Shown here in pieces: positions 34,810 to 42,970 of a stretch of 64,000 nt of DNA. The DNA is from Bacteroidota bacterium (GTDB taxonomy: Bacteria; Bacteroidota; Rhodothermia; Rhodothermales; JANQRZ01), in assembly GCA_038746285.1 (NCBI GenBank), contig JBCDKT010000006.1, forward strand, positions 41,795 through 105,794, read 5' to 3'. The notes below the pieces were generated by a model. That model saw nothing but the letters and a program-made list of their open reading frames with translations. It ran no database searches and had not been told where the DNA came from. Position 1 is the first letter of the stretch; the number at the start of each line of letters is the position of its first letter. Both the position numbers and the translations under genes were made by a program.

Positions 34810-36759
34810 TCATTTAATGATGACCAGCGTGCCCCGCGCCGTCCCGACCTCGGACTGCACGGTCCAGAAGTAGATGCCGGGGGCCGTGCGCTGGCGGGCG
34901 TCGGTGAGTTGGTCCCACGCTTCCTGCCCGCTGTTCGGGTCGTCGTGCTCGAGGGTGCGGATCAGCTCGCCGCTGGCCGTGTAGATGCGGATCGTGGCGC
35001 GCGCCGGGAGCTTGTTGAAGATGATGAGGTTCGCCGCATCCGAGGTGGGAAAGGAGCGTCCCCGGAACGGGTTCGGGAAGACCTGCACGTCCATCGCCGT
35101 CTCTGCCGCGCTGCGCTCGACGGTTACCGGGTCGAGGTTGCGGTTGGTCAACCAGCTTTCGTTGCCGTCGCCGTCGACCGCCGTGACGGCGTAGGTGTAG
35201 CTGAAGCCCAGCCCTACGTCGTTGTCGGTGAACTGCCAGCGGCCCAGGCGGAGGTTGAAGAAGCGGTCGATGTCATTCTCGTTGCCGACGCGGATCGGCC
35301 GACGCGTGAGCTTCTCGAATGGACCGATGAACCCGAGGTCACTGCGGTAGACGTTGTAGCCGGTGATGAGCGAATCGGACAGCGGGTTGACCCACACCTC
35401 GTCGATGGGCGGCCAGGTGACCGACGCCTCCGGCACTGCGCCGGGGAGGGTGACGATTTCGATGGGCGGAGCGGGCGGCGGCACGGCTGCGACGCGGTAG
35501 CCCGCTTCGTAGAGCACAGCGGCCCGGTCGATGCTGGCTTGGAGCGAGTCGAGCCCGGCGTCCAGGTCGTTCTGCGCGTCCAGTCCTTCGCGCGCTACCT
35601 CCAACGGCAGCCCGTTGACGGCTTCGGCAAATGCGAGGCGGACAGCCTCGCCCGGGCCGAGGTCGTAGGGTCCGCACCCGAGGAGGATCAGCGGCGTCAG
35701 GCGCTCCTCGTCCTCGGCTTGGAGCGAGGTGTCTGTCCCTGTCAGGATCGCGTAGAGCGCGGCGGACGAGGTGCTGGCCGTCGTGAGGCGCGGCCCGTTG
35801 CCGAGCGTCTGCGCCCAGAAGACGGTCGCGGGCTGCGCTTCGCCGCCGCTGCCCGGCGGCGCGTCGAGCAGGGCGATGCCGGCGTAGCCGGTCGTCCGCA
35901 GCTCGTCGCGGTCGGGCCAGTAGTTGCCCACGTCGCCCGGCAGGTCGAAGTTGGGGGTGTCGTCGTAGGCGTAGACGAGTGCCCGGTCGGCGTCGTAGGC
36001 GACGAGCTCGTCGGTGCGGTTGCCGTCGTCACCCCAGCCGTTGTGGACGTTGATGTCCTGGTAACTCGGCCGTAGCAGCGAGGGCAGGCCGACGAAGACG
36101 CCCGCGAGCGGACCGCCCGTCTCGTTCGTCACGGCGTAGTCGAGGAGGACGAAGGTGTTGAGCCCGCGAAAGCTCCACGTCCGGCTCGTGCGGCGGACGC
36201 GGAGCCCCGAGGTCGTCGTGAACTCCGCAACGATCGTCTCCTCGGCTTCGCCCGGGTCGTAGCCGTCGGCCTCGACGAAGTTTTCGGTCTCCGCCATCGG
36301 CAGGACCTCATCGACCTCGACCGTCGCAAACGGGCCGAGTTCGTCGAAGAAGACGGCCCCGTTCGCGCCCAGACCGCCGATCCAGAGCCCGGCCCCGGCA
36401 TGGTAGGAGCGCTGCTCATCCTTTGAGGCCAGCGCGTCTGGCCCGCCCGGCCAGTCCATGCTTGGGAAGAACTCAAACGGGTTGAGCGGCTCGCGCGCGC
36501 CGAGTGTGCCGTCGTCCTTGACCGTCTCCCAGAGCTCGCCTCGGTCGTGGACGCGGACGTCGGCCTCGCGGAGCTGGGCGGCGGCGGGGAGTGCGGTGAG
36601 GACGAGCAGCAGAGCGAGAAGGTGGAGGGTGGAGGATCGAGGATAGCGGGCCGTTCTCCATTCTCCATCCTCTATCCTCTCCCGATCCTCAGCGCACCCC
36701 GCCCCTGCGGAGGCAGAACGATGGAGACGCCCTCTGTTTATTACGCGAGGCACACTCAT
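34810..36759 (-). CDS. Secreted glycan-locus surface protein with T9SS sorting domain
   Basis: About 649 residues if started at the ATG at 36759, which overlaps the TonB receptor stop (ATGA). The signal peptide lies unusually deep, at residues 40-62 (STLHLLALLLVLTALPAAAQ), because no ATG occurs closer in frame. The body contains repeated beta motifs (ELWETVKDDGTLGAREPLNPFEFFP, shown only to indicate family-like start; LDYAVTNETGGPLAGVFVG), a fibronectin-III-like segment (SDSLITGYNVYRSDLGFIGP) and a C-terminal T9SS-type domain (VQVFPNPFRGRSF, IRIYTASGELIRTL, PGIYFWTVQ). Likely a surface glycan-binding protein taking the place of SusD-like lipoproteins (inference). Confidence 0.78.
   Translation of the reverse strand: MSVPRVINRGRLHRSASAGAGCAEDRERIEDGEWRTARYPRSSTLHLLALLLVLTALPAAAQLREADVRVHDRGELWETVKDDGTLGAREPLNPFEFFPSMDWPGGPDALASKDEQRSYHAGAGLWIGGLGANGAVFFDELGPFATVEVDEVLPMAETENFVEADGYDPGEAEETIVAEFTTTSGLRVRRTSRTWSFRGLNTFVLLDYAVTNETGGPLAGVFVGLPSLLRPSYQDINVHNGWGDDGNRTDELVAYDADRALVYAYDDTPNFDLPGDVGNYWPDRDELRTTGYAGIALLDAPPGSGGEAQPATVFWAQTLGNGPRLTTASTSSAALYAILTGTDTSLQAEDEERLTPLILLGCGPYDLGPGEAVRLAFAEAVNGLPLEVAREGLDAQNDLDAGLDSLQASIDRAAVLYEAGYRVAAVPPPAPPIEIVTLPGAVPEASVTWPPIDEVWVNPLSDSLITGYNVYRSDLGFIGPFEKLTRRPIRVGNENDIDRFFNLRLGRWQFTDNDVGLGFSYTYAVTAVDGDGNESWLTNRNLDPVTVERSAAETAMDVQVFPNPFRGRSFPTSDAANLIIFNKLPARATIRIYTASGELIRTLEHDDPNSGQEAWDQLTDARQRTAPGIYFWTVQSEVGTARGTLVIIK
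36611..36689. repeat. GGAGGATGGA-type repeat array in the T9SS surface-protein gene
   Basis: Purine words (aggtggagggtggaggatcg) are followed by pyrimidine words (ctccattctccatcctctat). The array is wholly inside the predicted coding region and encodes IEDGEW plus the signal-peptide start. Confidence 0.65.
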
Positions 36760-39700
36760 CGGAAGTCGTAGCGGACGCCGAAGACCACCCGGCGCGGGGG
36801 GAAGTAGGTGACGGCGCTGATGTCGTAGCCGATGAAGTCCTGCGTGACCGTGTCGTTCTCGACGAAGTCTACGACCGCCGCCTCGTTGGCCCCGAAGTAG
36901 TTGCCGAAGGAGCGGAGGTTGCGCGTGTTGAAGAGGTTCGTGACGTTGGAGTAGACCGCGAGCGCGTGGGTGCCGACGGTGAACTGCCGCTCGACCCGCA
37001 GGTCGATCTGAGAACTCGCCGGGAGGCGCTGGTTGTCGACCGTGTCTGCCGGGTCCAGAGGTTCGAGGTAGGTGAAGGCACGCCCGCTGACGTAGCGCCC
37101 GAGCGCGCTGAGGCTGGTCCCGCCGAGCGCCCGGTCGAACCAGCGTCCGCCGCCCTCGGGGTAGCGCAGGAAGAGGTTCGCCCGGAAGATGTGCGGGCGG
37201 CTGAAGGTCTGCTCGGTGGCAAGGCGCTGGCTGGCCTCGTCGTTGTAGAAGAAGGTCGGCGTGCCGGTCGAGTCGAAGTCGACGCGGCCCGGCGTGGCGC
37301 GGCCCTGGACGGCACGCGAGAAGCTGTAGTTGAAGTCGAACGTGACGTGGCGGCTGAAGAGGGTGCGGAGGTTCACCTCGAAGCCGCGCGCGTCGCCGTA
37401 GTCCCCGGAGAAGTTGCTCACGAAGTTGCCCGAGGGCAGCGTCACCCGGCGGTCGAAGAGGTTGGCGCGCGGGAGCACCTGGTCGAAGACGTCTTTGTAG
37501 AACCCCGTCACGTCGAGCACGGCGAGGTCGCCGAACTGCTGCGCGATGCCGACTTCGAACGAGATCGTCTTCTCCGGCTTCAGGTCGTCGAGCGAGAGCG
37601 CCACCACGCGCTCCGGGTCGCCGCTGGCCGAGGGCGCGCGGGTGCCACCCTCGGGGCAGTTGGTCAAGCCCTCGAGCGACAGCCCCTGGTCGTAGGCCTG
37701 CTGGCACTCGACGATGTACTCGGGCCGGAAGTAGCCGAACTCGAACATCCGGTCGAGGGGCGCGGTCTGGTAGAAGTGCCCGTAGTTGAAGTGCAGCACC
37801 GAGCCGTCGGTGATCGGGTAGGAGACGCCGATGCGCGGGCTGAGCCGGTGGTAGGACGGGGCCGGCGTGCGCGGCTTGTCGAAGACGTTGTCGAAGCTGA
37901 ACTTCACGCGCCCGTTCTCGTCCACCTGGTCGCCGTCGGGGTCGAGCGTCTCGTCGTAGAGCGGGTCGAGGGCGAGGACGGGGAGGTTGGTGACGTCGAA
38001 CCAGTCGCGGTTGGGGTTGAAGTAGTCGTAGCGGAGGCCGAGGTTGAGAATCATCCCCTTGAACTCCATCTTGTCCTGGAGGTAGGCCGCGAACTGGAGC
38101 GGGTGGTAGGTCTCATCCAGGCCCCGGTTGAGCCAGTAGCGCTCGTCGAGCGTGGTCGAGGGGAAGCGGAAGGAGCGGTCCTCGTTGTAGGTGTTGACGC
38201 GGGCCTCGAAGCCGGCCTTGACGAAGTTGGCCGCGTCCACCTGCCACGAGAGTGCGCCTTCGAGCGACACGTCGCCGACGACCTCGCGGCGGTCGAGGAG
38301 GAACGAGAACTGGTCGAAGGGCTCGTCGCCGAAGCCGTCGTAGCGCTGGAAGCCGAAGATGGTCACAGCCTCGTCGTCTTCGGTCCGGCCGAAGCGCGCG
38401 AACGGACTCGGGCGCTCGCGGAAGTCGAGCCAGTACGTGCTCAGCTTGAGGTCGTAGAACATGTTCTGCGACAGGCTGTGCGTCCAATCGACCGCTGCCT
38501 GGTAATGCTTGCGGTCGAGGACCGAGCCCCAGCCCCGGTAGTATTTCGACTCGAGGATGAAGTCACCGTTCTCTTGGAGCGTCGAGTGCAGCGCTCGGCC
38601 GTAGAGCCCGCTCAGCCGGAGCTTCGTACCGGAGCCGGGGCGGAGGACGAGGTTCGCCAGCACATCGTCCTGCTCGCGCCGGTCGATGGGACGGGGGTAG
38701 GCGTAGGCCGCGCGGTTGTACTGCCCGGCGACGAAGAACCGGCCGTCCAGCGCGCTCAGTCCGGGCACCGGCCCGCCGACGCTGCCCCACGCCCGGTGGT
38801 CGGCGATGTCGCGGTAGTCGTAGATCTGCGCCTGGCGCTCGTCGGTCCACCACGCGGGGTCGAGTGTACCGTCCGGGAGCTGGTTGCCGACGCTCTCGCT
38901 TTCCGGGTTGTCCGGATCGATCGGCATCCGCGGCCCGAACTCGAGCTGCGTCTCCGGGTCGTAGAGGTAGCTGCCGAAGTGGCGCTGTCCCGGCGGCCCG
39001 TAGAGGTATTCCGCCGTCGCCTCGATCCGGTCGCCGCCTTCCTTGGTCACCACGTTCACCACGCCCGACTGCGCCCCGCCGTATTCCGCCGCGAAACCGC
39101 CGGTGAGGATTTGGATCTCCTGAATTGCGTGGGGATTGATGCTCGTGTAGGAGCCGCCCTGGTCGGCTCGGCCTTCGATGAGGGCTGCGATGCGCGCGCC
39201 GTCGAGGAACCACAGTACCTCGGTCTGGTCGCCGCCCCGCACCGCGTAGCGCGGCTCGCCCCGGCCCGATCCGTTCAGCCCGCCTTCGATAGGCTGCTGG
39301 TCGAAGAAGACCCCGGCCTGGACGAAGAGGGCTTCCTCGGTGCTCGTCACGGGCAGCTCGTCGATCTCGGCGACATCGAGGTACTGCACGCTCGCCGTCT
39401 CGTCGCGCTGCACGGGCGGGCGCTCGGCCGTCACGACCACCTCGTCGCCGAAGTCTACCGCCCCTTCGCTCAGTTCGATCTCGACGCGCGTCGTCAGCCC
39501 ACTCTGGACGCGGACCGCCTCGACCACCGTCTCAGTGTAGCCGATGAACGAGGCGCGGAGCGTGTACGCGCCGGGGCGGACGCCGATGATCGTGTAGTGC
39601 CCCTCGCTGTCGGTCGCGGCACCGAAGCTCGTGCCGACGACGGCGACGCTCGCGCCGGGCAGCGTCTGACCGGTCGCAGCGTCGGTGACGGTGCCGGCGA

Positions 39701-39815
39701 TCTTGCCGGTCTGGGCGAGGGCCGGGGCCGCGAAAAGCAGCACCCCGGCGAACGTCAGAACCCACGCCAGGGCGCGGCACCGGGGCATTCCAGCCTTGTC
39801 CGTGCGCGGCGTCAT
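36756..39815 (-). CDS. TonB-dependent receptor of the sugar locus
   Basis: 1019 residues. Signal peptide (VLTFAGVLLFAAPALAQ), carboxypeptidase-regulatory domain (about 37-115; GKIAGTVTDAATGQTLPGAS), plug (about 125-240; PRYAVRGGDQTEVLWFLDGA, EIQILTGGFAAEYGGAQSG) and a 22-strand barrel ending VVFGVRYDFR. It should import the locus glycan across the outer membrane. No SusD gene is adjacent; the next gene is a T9SS surface protein. It overlaps gntR upstream and the T9SS gene downstream by 4 bases each, so these genes are translationally coupled. Confidence 0.92.
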   Translation of the reverse strand: MTPRTDKAGMPRCRALAWVLTFAGVLLFAAPALAQTGKIAGTVTDAATGQTLPGASVAVVGTSFGAATDSEGHYTIIGVRPGAYTLRASFIGYTETVVEAVRVQSGLTTRVEIELSEGAVDFGDEVVVTAERPPVQRDETASVQYLDVAEIDELPVTSTEEALFVQAGVFFDQQPIEGGLNGSGRGEPRYAVRGGDQTEVLWFLDGARIAALIEGRADQGGSYTSINPHAIQEIQILTGGFAAEYGGAQSGVVNVVTKEGGDRIEATAEYLYGPPGQRHFGSYLYDPETQLEFGPRMPIDPDNPESESVGNQLPDGTLDPAWWTDERQAQIYDYRDIADHRAWGSVGGPVPGLSALDGRFFVAGQYNRAAYAYPRPIDRREQDDVLANLVLRPGSGTKLRLSGLYGRALHSTLQENGDFILESKYYRGWGSVLDRKHYQAAVDWTHSLSQNMFYDLKLSTYWLDFRERPSPFARFGRTEDDEAVTIFGFQRYDGFGDEPFDQFSFLLDRREVVGDVSLEGALSWQVDAANFVKAGFEARVNTYNEDRSFRFPSTTLDERYWLNRGLDETYHPLQFAAYLQDKMEFKGMILNLGLRYDYFNPNRDWFDVTNLPVLALDPLYDETLDPDGDQVDENGRVKFSFDNVFDKPRTPAPSYHRLSPRIGVSYPITDGSVLHFNYGHFYQTAPLDRMFEFGYFRPEYIVECQQAYDQGLSLEGLTNCPEGGTRAPSASGDPERVVALSLDDLKPEKTISFEVGIAQQFGDLAVLDVTGFYKDVFDQVLPRANLFDRRVTLPSGNFVSNFSGDYGDARGFEVNLRTLFSRHVTFDFNYSFSRAVQGRATPGRVDFDSTGTPTFFYNDEASQRLATEQTFSRPHIFRANLFLRYPEGGGRWFDRALGGTSLSALGRYVSGRAFTYLEPLDPADTVDNQRLPASSQIDLRVERQFTVGTHALAVYSNVTNLFNTRNLRSFGNYFGANEAAVVDFVENDTVTQDFIGYDISAVTYFPPRRVVFGVRYDFR

Positions 39816-40534
39816 AGCGGCAGGGGCTGCGCTTTTTCGTCCCAGCGCAGCAGGACCGCGCGCACGCCGCCGAGGTGGACCCGCATCCGCTCGGCCGCGA
39901 GCGCGGCGTCGCCTCCGCGCAGTGCCTCCAGGATGCCGACGTGCTCGTCGTGGTCCTGCTGGCGCGAGCCGTGGATGTCGAGAATCACCCGCTGCTCGGC
40001 CTGAAAGAGGGTCGTCAGCACGTCGAGCACCTGCCGGAGGACGCCGTTGTCCGACGCTGTCGCAATAGCGGCATGGAACGCCATGTTGGTCATGTTGAGC
40101 ACGTCGCCGTCGTCCAGGTGAGCCTGCGCCCGGTCCAGCAGCGCAGCCATCGCTGCCAGGTCGTCCGGCGTGGCGTGGCGGGCGGCGAGCCCCGCCGCCT
40201 CTACTTCGACAAGGATACGCGCCTCGATCAGGTCCACGAGCGTCTTTTTGGACGGCGTTCCCGCGAGGACCGGGTTGGAGGCGAAGAGCGCGTTCGGCCG
40301 ACGCCCCACGTAGACGCCGGAGCCGTGCCTGACGGCCACCGTGCCTAGCGTCTCCAGCTTGGTCAGCGCCTCGCGCAGCGTCGGGGTGCCGACGCCGAAG
40401 CGCCGCGCCAGGCGGCTGATCGTGGGAAGGCGGTCTCCGGCGGCCAGCCCCTCGGCTTCGATCATCTGCGTGATGCGGCGGGCGAGGTCGTCGGGGAGGC
40501 TGTGGCGGGCGACGGGCGCGAGCGTCGGTTCCAT
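39812..40534 (-). CDS. GntR-family (FadR/FCD) transcriptional regulator
   Basis: About 240 residues from the ATG at 40534. N-terminal winged helix (LARRITQMIEAEGLAAGDRL, FGVGTPTLREALTKLETLG, VRHGSGVYVG), then an all-helical FCD effector domain with metal-type His positions (NMAFHAAIATAS, DHDEHVGILEAL, RMRVHLGG). FadR-type regulators sense sugar acids or related metabolites. It is the first gene of the 23-kb leftward locus and is divergent from the sugar-oxidation operon; a palindrome in the shared gap is its probable operator. It overlaps the TonB receptor gene by 4 bases. Confidence 0.88.
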   Translation of the reverse strand: MEPTLAPVARHSLPDDLARRITQMIEAEGLAAGDRLPTISRLARRFGVGTPTLREALTKLETLGTVAVRHGSGVYVGRRPNALFASNPVLAGTPSKKTLVDLIEARILVEVEAAGLAARHATPDDLAAMAALLDRAQAHLDDGDVLNMTNMAFHAAIATASDNGVLRQVLDVLTTLFQAEQRVILDIHGSRQQDHDEHVGILEALRGGDAALAAERMRVHLGGVRAVLLRWDEKAQPLPL

Positions 40535-40541
40535 CGGCAGA

Positions 40542-40572
40542 TTGACAAAGTGATCTGATGACTTTAGCTTTC
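40542..40572 (+). promoter_or_regulatory. Promoter of the sugar-oxidation operon (TTG-N20-TAGCTTTC)
   Basis: TTG at 40542-40544 and TAGCTTTC at 40565-40572 with 20-base spacing fit the Bacteroidota pattern. It is 56 bases from the first gene's ATG. Confidence 0.6.
40547..40565. promoter_or_regulatory. Probable GntR operator (AAAGTnATCnGATnACTTT)
   Basis: A 19-base imperfect palindrome lies exactly between the -33 and -7 elements of the rightward operon. On the minus strand it overlaps a weak TCACTTTG -7-like element just before gntR. The shape fits FadR-type GntR sites. Confidence 0.55.
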
Positions 40573-40627
40573 CCGGCAGAAGGATACGGCGCGCGCCTAT
40601 CCCTGTCAAGCCACGTCCCTCTCCCCC

Positions 40628-41392
40628 ATGCCCCTCCCCGACCGCACCGCGCTCGTCACCGGAGCCGCATCCGGCATCGGGGCCGCTGTCGCCCACCGTC
40701 TCGCCCGCGAGGGCGCGTCCGTCTGGGTGACCGATGTGGACACGGCAGCCGGCGAGGCGACCGCCGAGGCGGTCCGGTCCGGCGGCGGCAGTGCGCACTT
40801 CTTGTCCCTCGACGTGACCGACGAGGCCGCGTGCACCCGCGCCGCCCACGCCGTCCACGACACCTACGGGCGGCTCGACGTGCTCGTCAACAACGCGGGC
40901 ATCGGGCACGCCGGGACGATGCTGGAGACGACGGGCGAGGACTTCGACCGGCTCTACGCGGTCAACCTCCGGGGCGTCTTCAACGTGACGCAGGCCTTTC
41001 TGCCGGGGATGCTGGAGCGGAAGCGCGGCGTGGTGCTCAACCTCGCCTCCATCGGCGGGATCGTCGGCATCCGGGACCGGCTGGCGTACTGCGCGACCAA
41101 GTTCGCGGTCGTCGGTCTGACCAAGTGCCTCGCGCTCGATCACGCGGCGGACGGGATTCGGGCGGTGGCGATCTGTCCGGGCCGGGTCGAGACGCCGTTC
41201 GTGACGCAGCGGCTTCAGGAGTACGCCGACCCCGAGGCCGCCCGGCGCGAGATGACCGCGACGCAGCCCGTCGGGCGCATGGCGCAGCCTGACGAGATCG
41301 CGGCGGCGGCAGCCTACCTCGCCGGTGACGAGGCCGCCTTCGTCACCGGCGTTCCCTTCTACATCGACGGCGGCTGGACCGCTGGGACCTGA
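40628..41392 (+). CDS. SDR oxidoreductase, 2-keto-3-deoxy-sugar-acid dehydrogenase-like
   Basis: 254 residues. Classical short-chain dehydrogenase: cofactor motif TGAASGIG (about 12-19), NNAG (about 88-91), catalytic Ser in ASIGG, and YCATK. The Asp-containing VTDVDT after beta-2 favours NAD. Proteins of this type oxidise 2-keto-3-deoxy-sugar acids (for example in L-fucose or L-rhamnose oxidation) or simple hydroxy acids. As first gene of the operon it fits step four of a diketo-hydrolase pathway. The exact substrate is not shown. Confidence 0.82.
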   Translation: MPLPDRTALVTGAASGIGAAVAHRLAREGASVWVTDVDTAAGEATAEAVRSGGGSAHFLSLDVTDEAACTRAAHAVHDTYGRLDVLVNNAGIGHAGTMLETTGEDFDRLYAVNLRGVFNVTQAFLPGMLERKRGVVLNLASIGGIVGIRDRLAYCATKFAVVGLTKCLALDHAADGIRAVAICPGRVETPFVTQRLQEYADPEAARREMTATQPVGRMAQPDEIAAAAAYLAGDEAAFVTGVPFYIDGGWTAGT

Positions 41393-41393
41393 G

Positions 41394-42200
41394 ATGAAGC
41401 TGCTCCGCTACCGCGACCCCGAGGGGACTGTCCGCTACGCCGCCGAGCAGGCGGGCGGCGCAGCGCGTGTCGTCGCCGGAGCCCCGTTTGGGGACGTCGC
41501 GGTGACGGGCGAGGCTGCCTCAATTGCCGACGTGCTCCCCCCCGCCGACCCGCCTGCCGTCTGGGCCATCGGGCTGAACTACCGCGCCCACGCCGAGGAG
41601 GCTGGCCTGCCGATTCCCGAGCATCCCGTCGTGTTCGCCAAAGGGGTCAACGCCGTCACTGGACCCGGTGCTCCCATCGTGCTCCCGCGTGTGCTCCGAA
41701 GCGACCGGGTGGACTACGAAGGCGAACTGGCCGTCGTGATCGGGCGGCGCTGCAAAAACGTCTGGGCCTCGGACGCGCTCGGTTACGTGCTCGGGTACAC
41801 CTGCGCCAACGACGTGAGCGCCCGCGACTGGCAGATCGAGCGCGGCGGGAGCCAGTGGTGCCGGGGCAAGAGCTTCGACACCTTCTGCCCGCTCGGCCCC
41901 GCGATCACCCTCGCCTCGGCCATTCCAGACCCGCAAGCCCTCGTGCTCCGCACCCGCGTCAACGGCGAGGTCGTGCAGGAGACGAGCACCGCCGACATGA
42001 TTTTCCCCGTCACCGAGCTTGTCGCGTTCCTCAGCGGGAGCACGACGCTGCTCCCCGGCACGGTCCTCCTCACCGGCACACCCGTCGGGATCGGGATGGC
42101 GCAGACGCCGCCGCGCTGGCTCCAGCCGGGCGACACCGTCGCGGTCGAGATCGACGGCATCGGGACGCTCACAAACCCGGTCCAGGAAGAACCGATCTGA
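41394..42200 (+). CDS. Fumarylacetoacetate hydrolase (FAH) family protein
   Basis: 268 residues. FAH domain from about residue 70: WAIGLNYRAHAEEAG, metal ligands in DYEGELAVVIG and the downstream Asp in CANDVSARDWQ, and GTPVGIGM. Members split C-C bonds of beta-diketo acids. In this operon it would cleave a 2,4-diketo-3-deoxy-sugar acid into pyruvate and a hydroxy acid or aldehyde. It starts one base after the SDR stop. Confidence 0.87.
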   Translation: MKLLRYRDPEGTVRYAAEQAGGAARVVAGAPFGDVAVTGEAASIADVLPPADPPAVWAIGLNYRAHAEEAGLPIPEHPVVFAKGVNAVTGPGAPIVLPRVLRSDRVDYEGELAVVIGRRCKNVWASDALGYVLGYTCANDVSARDWQIERGGSQWCRGKSFDTFCPLGPAITLASAIPDPQALVLRTRVNGEVVQETSTADMIFPVTELVAFLSGSTTLLPGTVLLTGTPVGIGMAQTPPRWLQPGDTVAVEIDGIGTLTNPVQEEPI

Positions 42201-42202
42201 CT

Positions 42203-42967
42203 ATGCGATTCCGCGACCACGTAGCCGTCGTGACGGGTGCGGCGAAAGGCATCGGTGCAGCGACCGCCCGGCTCTTTGCGAGCGAGGGGGCCCGTGTGGC
42301 GCTCCTCGACGCCGACGATGCCGGCGCGGCCACCGCTGCCGAGATCGACGATGCCCTTTTCGTCCGCTGCGACGTGGCCGAGGCCGGGGCCGTCGAGGCG
42401 GCCTTCGGGGCAGTCCGCGAGGCGTTCGGAGGGGTTGATCTACTGGTCAACAACGCGGGCATCCAGCGCTACGGGACGGTCACGCAGACGAGCGAGGCGC
42501 TGTGGGACGAGGTGATGAACGTCAACCTCAAGAGCGCCTTTCTCTGCGCGCAGCAGGCGCTCCCGTCGATGGCTGAGCGTGGGGGCGGGGTGGTGGTCAA
42601 CGTGGCGAGCGTGCAGAGCTTCATCACCCAAGCCAACGTCGCCGCCTACACGACGAGCAAAACGGCAATCCTCGGGCTGACGCGGAGCATCGCGGTGGAC
42701 TACGCGCCCGCTGTCCGCTGCGTCGCGGTTTGCCCCGGCACGGTCGACACGCCGATGCTGCGGTGGGCCGTCAACGAGTCGCCCGACCCCGCCGAGGTGA
42801 TGCGCGAGGTCCACGCGATGCACCCCGCCCAGCGCATCGCGACGGCCGAGGAGGTGGCTTCGCTCATCGGCTACCTGTGCAGCGCCGACGCGGCCTTCAT
42901 CACCGGCCAGGCCTACCGGATCGACGGCGGCCTCGGCCTCTCCATCGGCGGCAGCAAACGGGCCTGA
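42203..42967 (+). CDS. SDR oxidoreductase, aldose 1-dehydrogenase-like
   Basis: 254 residues. TGAAKGIG cofactor loop, LLDADD after beta-2 (NAD preference), NNAG, Ser in VASVQS and YTTSK catalytic motif; C-terminal YRIDGGLGLSIGG. Closest in pattern to sugar 1-dehydrogenases such as L-fucose/L-rhamnose dehydrogenases, so a first-step role (aldose to lactone) is proposed. It follows the FAH gene by 2 bases. Confidence 0.8.
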   Translation: MRFRDHVAVVTGAAKGIGAATARLFASEGARVALLDADDAGAATAAEIDDALFVRCDVAEAGAVEAAFGAVREAFGGVDLLVNNAGIQRYGTVTQTSEALWDEVMNVNLKSAFLCAQQALPSMAERGGGVVVNVASVQSFITQANVAAYTTSKTAILGLTRSIAVDYAPAVRCVAVCPGTVDTPMLRWAVNESPDPAEVMREVHAMHPAQRIATAEEVASLIGYLCSADAAFITGQAYRIDGGLGLSIGGSKRA

Positions 42968-42970
42968 GCC

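Noticed and set aside
36966..40004. 1012-residue plus-strand ORF across the TonB receptor
   Set aside because: Composition is that of a shadow frame and the opposite strand encodes a complete receptor.
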